Assembly: GCA_030150305.1 (NCBI GenBank)
Contig: JASLGD010000422.1
Location: forward strand, 1 to 6,596
Reading direction: 5' to 3'
Length of the DNA: 6,596 bases
Origin: Caldimonas sp.
Lineage (GTDB): Bacteria; Pseudomonadota; Gammaproteobacteria; Burkholderiales; Burkholderiaceae_C
Numbering within the stretch: the stretch's first letter is position 1; the number at the start of each line of letters is the position of its first letter. The position numbers and the translations under genes are program-made. Below, piece after piece: positions 1-5,430 of this stretch. Below the pieces are notes generated by a model, which made no database searches, was not told the DNA's origin, and saw only the letters and a list, made by a program, of their open reading frames with translations.

Positions 1-988
1 CCGCGGCGACGCGCTCGGGGCCGGGGAAATACGCCCACTCGAGCGCGTGCGGGTACGGCGTGTCCCAGCCGGTGACGCGCTCGACCGGCGCCTCGAGCTG
101 GTAGAAGCAGTGCTCCTGGACGAGCGAGACGAGCTCGGCGCCGAAGCCGCTCGTTCGCGTCGCCTCGTGGACGACGACGCAGCGGCCGGTCTTCTTGACC
201 GACGCGACGACCGTCGCGAGGTCGAGCGGCCAGAGCGTGCGCAGGTCGACGATCTCGGCGTCGATGCCGGTCTCCTTCACCGCCGCCTCGCTGACGAACA
301 CCATCGTCCCGTACGTCAGCACGGTGACGTCGTTGCCGGGACGAAAGACGACCGCCGAGTCGAGCGGCACCGTGTAGTGGCCGTCGGGCACCTCGCCCAT
401 CGGGTGCGCCGCCCACGGCACGACGGGCTTGCCGTGATGGCCGTCGAACGGGCCGTTGTAGAGCCGCTTCGGCTCGAGGAAGATGACCGGGTCGTCGTTC
501 TCGATCGACGCGATCAAGAGGCCCTTGGCGTCGTACGGGTTGCTCGGCATCACGGTGCGGATGCCGCACACGTGCGTGAAGAGCGCCTCCGGGCTCTGGC
601 TGTGCGTCTGGCCGCCGTAGATGCCGCCGCCGCACGGCATGCGGATCGTGATCGGCGCGGTGAAGTCGCCCGCCGAGCGGTAGCGCAGCCGCGCCGCCTC
701 GGAGACGATCTGGTCGGAGGCCGGATAGAAGTAGTCGGCGAACTGCACCTCGACGACGGGCCTGAGGCCATACGCCGCCATCCCGATCGCCGAGCCGACG
801 ATGCCGCCCTCGGAGATCGGCGCGTCGAACACGCGGGTCTTGCCGTACTTCGCCTGCAGCCCGTCGGTGACGCGAAAGACGCCGCCGAAGTAGCCGACGT
901 CCTGGCCGTAGATGACGACGTTGTCGTCGCGGCCGAGCATGACGTCCATCGCCGAGCGCAGCGCCTGGATCATCGTCATGTTGGCCAT
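1..988 (-). CDS. bkdA2: Branched-chain 2-oxoacid dehydrogenase E1 subunit beta (3' end cut by window edge)
   Basis: This is the beta subunit of the thiamine-diphosphate-dependent E1 component, which decarboxylates the 2-oxo acids of valine, leucine and isoleucine and passes the acyl group to E2 lipoate in the cytoplasm. Translating the minus strand from ATG 988-986 gives 329 residues with no stop before the edge. Family members are about 338-340 residues, so only about ten are missing. Visible hallmarks are YFGGVFRVTDG near residue 33, ISEGGIVG with Glu60 (the glutamate that activates thiamine in this family), YGGQTHSQSPEA with the conserved His129, and the C-terminal part VTGWDTPYPHALEW from about 305. 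The start is supported by a GGAGAG nine bases upstream; Met4 and Met6 are less well spaced. It follows the E1-alpha stop by five bases, so the two are almost certainly cotranscribed. An acetoin or pyruvate E1-beta is the alternative, but the motif wording and the E1-alpha partner favour the branched-chain enzyme. Confidence 0.93.
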   Translation of the reverse strand, partial: MANMTMIQALRSAMDVMLGRDDNVVIYGQDVGYFGGVFRVTDGLQAKYGKTRVFDAPISEGGIVGSAIGMAAYGLRPVVEVQFADYFYPASDQIVSEAARLRYRSAGDFTAPITIRMPCGGGIYGGQTHSQSPEALFTHVCGIRTVMPSNPYDAKGLLIASIENDDPVIFLEPKRLYNGPFDGHHGKPVVPWAAHPMGEVPDGHYTVPLDSAVVFRPGNDVTVLTYGTMVFVSEAAVKETGIDAEIVDLRTLWPLDLATVVASVKKTGRCVVVHEATRTSGFGAELVSLVQEHCFYQLEAPVERVTGWDTPYPHALEWAYFPGPERVAA

Positions 989-993
989 CGCGC

Positions 994-2232
994 TCAGCTC
1001 TCCGCGCGCGCCTGGCGCAGCTGGTCGTGCAGGTGCGCGGGCATGTCCTCGTAGACGTCCTCGAACATCGACTCGAGCGGCGGCGCGTGGCCGTCGAGGA
1101 GCGAGCCGTACTTCGTCGCTTCCTTGAGCGCGGCGGCGACCTCGGCGTCGAGCTCCTTCACCGTCGCCTCGTGCTCGGCCTCGGACCACGCGCCGAGGGC
1201 GATCAGGTGCTGCTTGAGACGCGCGACCGGATCGCCGAGGGGGAAGTGCTTCGCCTCGTCGCCGGGGCGGTAGCGCGACGGGTCGTCGGACGTCGAGTGC
1301 GCGCCGGCGCGGTACGTGACCCATTCGATCAGCGTCGCGCCGAGGTTGGAGCGCGCGCGCTCGGCGGCCCACGCGGATGCGGCATAGACGGCGAGGAAGT
1401 CGTTGCCGTCGACGCGCAGGCTCGCGATGCCGCAGCCGACGCCGCGCGCCGCAAACGTCGTCTGCTCGCCGCCGGCGATCGACTGGTGCGTGGAGATCGC
1501 CCACTGGTTGTTGACGACGTTGAGGATCACCGGCGCGCGGTAGACGTGCGCGAAGGTGAGCGCGGTGTGGAAGTCGGACTCGGCCGTCGCGCCGTCGCCG
1601 ATCCACGCCGACGCGATCCTGCTGTCGTTCTTGATCGCCGAGGCCATCGCCCAGCCGACCGCCTGGATGTACTGCGTCGCGAGGTTGCCCGAGATCGTGA
1701 AGAAGCCGGCGCGCTTGTACGAGTACATCACCGGCAGCTGTCGACCTTTCAGCGGATCGCGCTGGTTGCTGAGCAGCTGGCACATCAGCTCGACCATCGA
1801 GATGTCGTCGCGCGCGAGGAGCAGCCCCTGCTGGCGATAGGTCGGGAAGTTCATGTCGCCGGGCGCGAGCGCGAGCGCGTGCGCGACGGCGATCGCCTCC
1901 TCGCCGAGGCACTGCATGTAGAACGAGATCTTCTTCTGCCGCTGCGCGATCAGCATGCGGGCGTCGAACGCACGCGTCTTCAGCATCGCGCGCAGGCCGG
2001 CGCGCAGGCGATCGACGCCGAGCTCGGGCGCCCACGGCCCGACCGCGCGACCATCGTCGTCGAGGACGCGAACGAGCGTGTACGCGAGCTCGCTCGTCTC
2101 GCGCGGCAAGACGTCGACCGGCGGCCGCGGCACCGCGCCTGCGGCAGCGAGATAGAGGTACGAGAAGTCGGCCTCGTGGCCAGGTCGTCCGGTCGGCTCG
2201 GGGACGTGCAGACGCAGGGGGCCGGGGCTCAC
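994..2232 (-). CDS. bkdA1: Branched-chain 2-oxoacid dehydrogenase E1 subunit alpha
   Basis: This is the thiamine-diphosphate-binding alpha subunit of the branched-chain keto-acid dehydrogenase, partner of the beta subunit just downstream. With the GTG at 2232-2230 the product is 412 residues, close to the roughly 410 of the Pseudomonas putida protein as I recall it. The N-terminus GPLRLHVPEPTGRPG and the following DFSYL are typical of this family's bacterial N-terminal extension. Other landmarks are FPTYRQQG around residue 130, QLLSNQRDPLKGRQLP around 150-167, the thiamine/Mg motif GDG at 212-214 ending in NN at about 241-242, and the loop YRAGAHSTSDDPSRYRP from about 307, with His312. The open frame extends back to 2367, but the extra 45 residues are arginine-rich, lack family similarity and would overlap the divergent gene's start. 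No strong Shine-Dalgarno precedes the GTG, and the first later ATG falls inside conserved sequence. The function call is firm; the exact start is slightly less so. Confidence 0.95.
   Translation of the reverse strand: MSPGPLRLHVPEPTGRPGHEADFSYLYLAAAGAVPRPPVDVLPRETSELAYTLVRVLDDDGRAVGPWAPELGVDRLRAGLRAMLKTRAFDARMLIAQRQKKISFYMQCLGEEAIAVAHALALAPGDMNFPTYRQQGLLLARDDISMVELMCQLLSNQRDPLKGRQLPVMYSYKRAGFFTISGNLATQYIQAVGWAMASAIKNDSRIASAWIGDGATAESDFHTALTFAHVYRAPVILNVVNNQWAISTHQSIAGGEQTTFAARGVGCGIASLRVDGNDFLAVYAASAWAAERARSNLGATLIEWVTYRAGAHSTSDDPSRYRPGDEAKHFPLGDPVARLKQHLIALGAWSEAEHEATVKELDAEVAAALKEATKYGSLLDGHAPPLESMFEDVYEDMPAHLHDQLRQARAES
998..1003 (-). promoter_or_regulatory. Shine-Dalgarno site for the E1-beta gene
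   Basis: On the minus strand these bases read GGAGAG and end nine bases before the ATG at 988-986. They lie inside the last codons of the E1-alpha gene. This is the clearest ribosome binding site in the window and fixes the E1-beta start. Confidence 0.6.
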
Positions 2233-2348
2233 GGCGCGAGTGTGCCCCGCCGGTGCCTCGACGCAAGGGGACGAACGCGAGCCCCGTCGCCGCGCGCGGG
2301 CTCTCGCTGCGCGCCGCACAATCGTCGCCCTCGCTTCCTCTCGCTGCC
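2233..2348. promoter_or_regulatory. Divergent intergenic spacer, presumed promoters for bkdA1 and the M20 peptidase gene
   Basis: This 116-base spacer separates two genes that point away from each other, so it should carry both promoters. I see no convincing sigma-70 pair. The best -10-like element for the plus-strand gene is CACAAT at 2317-2322, which has no clear -35 box. For the minus strand, a TTGCGT followed by a poor -10 near the bkdA1 start is only suggestive. No clear operator palindrome stands out. The regulatory role is inferred from position rather than from recognised motifs. Confidence 0.35.
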
Positions 2349-3644
2349 ATGCCGTCCACCATCGCACGCGCCCTCGGCCGTCCCGCGTTCGTCGGCGCGA
2401 TTGCCGCGCTGCTCGCCCTCGCTCCCGCGCACGCCGCGCCCGTCGCCGCGGTGCAGGATCTCGCCCGCCAGCAGCAGCAGCCGCTGCTCGACACGCTGCG
2501 CGACCTCGTCTCGATCGAGTCCGGGAGCGGCGACAGCGAAGGTCTCGCGCAGCTCGCCGCGCTGATCGCCGAGCGCCTGCGCCAGCTCGGCGGCACGGTC
2601 GAGGTGCTGCCGCCGAGCGACGTCTTCCGCATGGACGACACGCCGGCGAAGACCGGCGCGATGGTGCGCGCCGAATGGCACGGCAGCGGCACCAGGAAGA
2701 TCCTCCTCATCGCGCACATGGACACGGTCTACCTGCGCGGCATGCTGCGCAACCAGCCGTTCCGGATCGACCAGGCGAGCGGTCGCGCGTACGGGCTCGG
2801 CATCGCCGACGACAAGCAGGGCGTCGCGCTCATCCTGCACACGGTGGCGATGCTGAACCAGCTCGCCTTCACCGACTACGGCACGCTCACCGTGCTGATC
2901 AACGGCGACGAGGAGATCAGCTCGCCCGGGTCGCGCAGCACGATCACGCGCACCGCATCGACGCAGGACGCGGTGTTCTCGTTCGAGGGCGGCGGCAGCG
3001 ACGGCGGCGTCCGGCTCGCGACGAGCGGCATCGCTTCGGCGACGCTCACCGTCGAAGGCAAGGCGTCGCACGCCGGCGCGGCACCCGAGCGAGGCGTCAA
3101 CGCGCTCTACGAGCTCGCCCACCAGGTGCTGCAGCTGCGCGACCTGTCGCAGAGCGACAAGGGCCTGAAGCTGAACTGGACGGTCGCGCAGGCGGGGACG
3201 AACCGCAACGTCATCCCGGCGCGCGCGACCGCGCAGGCCGACGCGCGCGCGCTGCGCGTCGCCGACTTCGAGCAGCTGCAGGCGAGGCTCCAGGAGCGCG
3301 TTCGCAACCAGCTGATCGCCGACGCCAAGGTGCAACTGAAGTTCGAGGTGCGGCGGCCGCCGCTCGAGGCGACGCCGGCGTCGCGCGCGCTCGCGGCGCG
3401 CGCCAGGGCGATCTACGACGAGCTCGGCCTGCCGATGACGGTCGCCGACGTCGCGACCGGCGGCGGCACCGACGCCGCGTTCGCCGCGCTGCAGACCAAA
3501 GGCGCCGTCGTCGAGGGCTTCGGCCTGGTCGGATTCGGCGCCCACTCGAACGACGCCGAATACGTGCGGCTCGATTCGATCGCGCCGCGGCTCTACCTCG
3601 CGGCGCGCCTCGTCATGGACGTCGCGCAGGACAAGGTGAAGTAG
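2349..3644 (+). CDS. Secreted M20-family zinc peptidase, glutamate carboxypeptidase (CPG2)-like
   Basis: The 431-residue product looks like a two-zinc M20 metallopeptidase related to carboxypeptidase G2, which removes C-terminal glutamate from folates and similar N-acyl substrates. Residues 1-29 form a signal peptide with an AHAA-type cleavage region, so it should act in the periplasm. Expected ligands and catalytic residues are present: His123 and Asp125 in AHMDTVY, bridging Asp154 in GIADDKQG, catalytic Glu188 and ligand Glu189 in NGDEEISSPGS, Glu213 in FSFEGG, and His399 in GAHSNDAEYV. The dimerisation domain has GKASHAGAAPERGVNAL with His241, and ATGGGTDAAF lies near 369. GKASHAGAAPE and the GGGTDAA region resemble CPG2 closely in my memory of that protein. 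The ATG at 2349 was chosen because the signal peptide starts there; the frame is open back to a GTG at 2253, but that adds an arginine-rich stretch. No good Shine-Dalgarno is visible. It is a single gene, divergent from bkd. The true substrate is unknown; another aminoacyl or dipeptide substrate is possible. Confidence 0.9.
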   Translation: MPSTIARALGRPAFVGAIAALLALAPAHAAPVAAVQDLARQQQQPLLDTLRDLVSIESGSGDSEGLAQLAALIAERLRQLGGTVEVLPPSDVFRMDDTPAKTGAMVRAEWHGSGTRKILLIAHMDTVYLRGMLRNQPFRIDQASGRAYGLGIADDKQGVALILHTVAMLNQLAFTDYGTLTVLINGDEEISSPGSRSTITRTASTQDAVFSFEGGGSDGGVRLATSGIASATLTVEGKASHAGAAPERGVNALYELAHQVLQLRDLSQSDKGLKLNWTVAQAGTNRNVIPARATAQADARALRVADFEQLQARLQERVRNQLIADAKVQLKFEVRRPPLEATPASRALAARARAIYDELGLPMTVADVATGGGTDAAFAALQTKGAVVEGFGLVGFGAHSNDAEYVRLDSIAPRLYLAARLVMDVAQDKVK

Positions 3645-3695
3645 GCCCGCGCCCGAACGTCGCGCCGGCCGTTGCGCGGCATCGCGCGCCGGGCC
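3644..3695. terminator. Candidate bidirectional terminator hairpins between convergent genes
   Basis: The gap between the peptidase stop and the permease stop holds nested inverted repeats. An inner stem pairs CGCGC at 3661-3665 with GCGCG at 3674-3678 around an eight-base loop, extendable by a wobble pair and a G-C pair. An outer stem pairs 3644-3652 with 3686-3695, with one bulged base. Neither has a T-run on either strand, so an intrinsic terminator is not proven, and random GC-rich DNA often folds like this. Confidence 0.25.
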
Positions 3696-3701
3696 AGCGG
3701 C

Positions 3702-4484
3702 TCACGTCGGCGGCCTGATCGTCGCGGCCGGCCCGCCGCGGCCGATCGTCCTCCACGCCAGCGCGCACGCCGCGAGCGCGCACACGATCACCGCTCCGGA
3801 CGGCAGGTCGAACAGCGCCGACAGCGCGAGCCCGAGCGCGTAGCCGACGACGCCGATCGCGTACGCGACGACGAGCCGCCGGCGCGGCATCGCGGCGGTC
3901 GCGAGCGCCGGCACGATCAGGCTCGAGAAGACGAGGTAGACGCCCACCAGCTGCACCGACGCCGTCACCGCGACCGCGAATGCGCCGTAGAAGCCGAAGC
4001 GCCCGAGGCGCTCGGTCCAGCCCGACGCGATCGCGCCGAGCAGCACGACCGAGAGGGCGGCGAGCCACGCGAGCTGCGTCGTGTTCACCCACAGGATCTG
4101 GCCGACGAGGAGGTCCTTCAGGTGCTCGCCGCCGTGCGGGTTGCCGGCAAGCAGCAACAGGCCGATGCACGCGGCGAGCACGAAGAGCACGCCGATCAGC
4201 GCCTCCTGCTGCTGCGCCGCGCGCCGCTCGGTCCACGTCAGCAACCAGGCGCCGAGCAGCGCGGCAGTGACGGCGGCGCCCTGCACCGCGAGGCCGTGCT
4301 CGGCGACGCCGAGCGCGTCGGCGGCGATCACGCCGAGCCCGGCGATCTGCGCGATCGCGAGATCGATGAAGACGATGCCGCGATCGAGCACCTGCATGCC
4401 GAGCGGCACGTGCGTCGCGAGGACGAGCAGCCCCGCGATCAGCGCCGGGCCGAGGACGACCCAGTCGAGCGCGCTCCAGTTCAC
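3702..4484 (-). CDS. znuB: Metal ABC transporter permease, ZnuB/ABC-3 family
   Basis: The 260-residue product is the inner-membrane channel subunit of a metal-ion ABC importer of the manganese/zinc/iron chelate (ABC-3) family. It is almost entirely hydrophobic, with about eight membrane segments, at roughly residues 9-26, 36-60, 66-83, 95-113, 136-152, 165-195, 203-222 and 228-245. Family-like features are RGIVFIDLAIAQIAGLG near 35-51 in the place of the usual cytoplasmic coupling segment, EALIGVLFVLAACIG at about 94, VGVYLVFSSLIVPALAT at 180-196, and DLPSGAVIV near 226. A histidine-containing loop, NPHGGEHLKDLL, lies at 115-126. The start is a GTG whose first bases form a GTGA overlap with the znuA stop at 4481-4484, so translation is probably coupled; there is no strong independent Shine-Dalgarno. 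Zinc is the likely cargo from the binding protein next door, but manganese or another divalent metal cannot be excluded. No ATPase gene follows; the next gene is convergent. Confidence 0.9.
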   Translation of the reverse strand: MNWSALDWVVLGPALIAGLLVLATHVPLGMQVLDRGIVFIDLAIAQIAGLGVIAADALGVAEHGLAVQGAAVTAALLGAWLLTWTERRAAQQQEALIGVLFVLAACIGLLLLAGNPHGGEHLKDLLVGQILWVNTTQLAWLAALSVVLLGAIASGWTERLGRFGFYGAFAVAVTASVQLVGVYLVFSSLIVPALATAAMPRRRLVVAYAIGVVGYALGLALSALFDLPSGAVIVCALAACALAWRTIGRGGPAATIRPPT

Positions 4485-5410
4485 GGCTTCGCGCCCGCGC
4501 CCGCGAGCAGTCCCGAGACCGTGTCGTCGAAGAGGCCGAAGAGATCCTTCGCGGCGTCGCTGCCGCCGACCGTGAACGGCACCTTGACCATCGCGATGCC
4601 GGCGTTCTTCGCGATCCATTCGGAAGGACGCGGGTCCTGGTACGCGGCGTAGAGGACCATCTTCGCCGGCGTCGCCTTCAGCGTCGCGAGCACGCCCTGC
4701 AAGTGCGCGGCGCTCGGCTCGACGCCGGGCTTGGGCTCGAGCACCGCGACCTCCTTCATGCCGAGCCAGTCGTAGAGATAGACGAACCCCTTGTGCTGCG
4801 AGACGACCGCCACCCCGCGCAGCGGCGCCGCCTGTGCGCTCCAGCGCGCGATCGCCGCCTGCCACTTCTTCGCGAAGTCGGCGTGCAGCTGCGCGTACTG
4901 GGCAGCGTTGGCCGCGTCGATCTGCTGCAGCCGCGTCGAGAGGGCGTCGGCGACGAGCGCGACGTTGCGCGGATCGGTCTGGATGTGCGGGTTGCCCGCG
5001 GCATGGACGTCGCCCTGCGAGCGATCGAGCTGGGTCGGCACCTCGAGCTTGCGCACATAGTCGGCGGCGGCGAAGTTGCCCGGCTGCCCGGGCTGCACCT
5101 TCGCGTTGCCCGACTGCTGCAGCAAGATGGGCAGCCAGCCGATCTCGAGCTCGGCGCCGGTGCACGCGACGAGATCGGCGTTGCGCGCACGCGAGATCAG
5201 GCTCGGCTTGGCCTGGATCTGGTGCGGGTCCTGCAGCGCGCTGGTCGCGACTGAGACGTCGACGAGCTTGCCGCCGAGCTCCTGCGCGAGCGCGCCCCAC
5301 TCGGGCTCGCAGGCGAGGATGCGCAGCGCCGCGTGCGCCGGGGCGAACGCGAGCGAAAGGAGCGCGGCGGCGGCGAGCGCCGGCCAGCGATGGAGAAGCG
5401 ATCGATTCAT
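4481..5410 (-). CDS. znuA: Periplasmic metal-binding protein of an ABC importer, ZnuA-like
   Basis: The 309-residue product is a cluster A-I solute-binding protein that captures a metal ion in the periplasm and hands it to the ZnuB-type permease. A clear signal peptide covers residues 1-27, with positive charges, a hydrophobic stretch and an AHA cleavage site; no lipobox cysteine is present at the site. Likely metal ligands in family order are His63 in DPHQIQAKPS, His142 in NPHIQTDP, His206 in SQHKGFVYL, and Asp285 in GGSDAAKDL. A third-position histidine rather than glutamate is usual for zinc-type members. LEPKPGVEPSAAHL at 224-237 is another family segment. There is no histidine-rich flexible loop of the kind seen in E. 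coli ZnuA. The start is the ATG at 5410-5408, twenty bases after the barrel-protein stop and directly before the signal peptide, though the Shine-Dalgarno is weak. A role in zinc uptake is inferred; direct metal evidence is lacking. Confidence 0.91.
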   Translation of the reverse strand: MNRSLLHRWPALAAAALLSLAFAPAHAALRILACEPEWGALAQELGGKLVDVSVATSALQDPHQIQAKPSLISRARNADLVACTGAELEIGWLPILLQQSGNAKVQPGQPGNFAAADYVRKLEVPTQLDRSQGDVHAAGNPHIQTDPRNVALVADALSTRLQQIDAANAAQYAQLHADFAKKWQAAIARWSAQAAPLRGVAVVSQHKGFVYLYDWLGMKEVAVLEPKPGVEPSAAHLQGVLATLKATPAKMVLYAAYQDPRPSEWIAKNAGIAMVKVPFTVGGSDAAKDLFGLFDDTVSGLLAGAGAKP

Positions 5411-5430
5411 GGTCTGCTTTCGAAACGGGA

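Noticed and set aside
47..1054. A 335-codon plus-strand open frame opposite E1-beta.
   Set aside because: It is antisense to a clearly conserved E1-beta gene and encodes a low-complexity Arg/Asp/Val/Ala-rich product, typical of a GC-driven shadow frame.
2253..2348. A 32-residue N-terminal extension of the peptidase from GTG 2253.
   Set aside because: It would bury the signal peptide behind an arginine-rich stretch; the ATG at 2349 places the signal peptide at the N-terminus.
2233..2367. A 45-residue N-terminal extension of E1-alpha from 2367.
   Set aside because: The extension is arginine-rich and unlike the family, and would run into the peptidase gene start. The GTG at 2232 gives the usual N-terminus.
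1027..2565. A 512-codon plus-strand open frame across E1-alpha and into the peptidase gene.
   Set aside because: It is antisense to E1-alpha and out of frame with the peptidase, has arginine-rich composition and no recognisable domain.
2229..3545. A 438-codon minus-strand open frame opposite the M20 peptidase.
   Set aside because: The plus-strand frame carries all M20 metal ligands and a signal peptide; the antisense product is Arg/Ala/Asp-rich without motifs.
3672..4652. A 326-codon plus-strand open frame opposite the permease and the end of znuA.
   Set aside because: Antisense shadow of two well-supported genes; the product is Arg/Glu/His-rich with no domain.
4485..5300. An upstream in-frame extension of the permease to 5300.
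   Set aside because: This part overlaps znuA out of frame and is arginine-rich; the membrane protein begins at the GTG overlapping the znuA stop.
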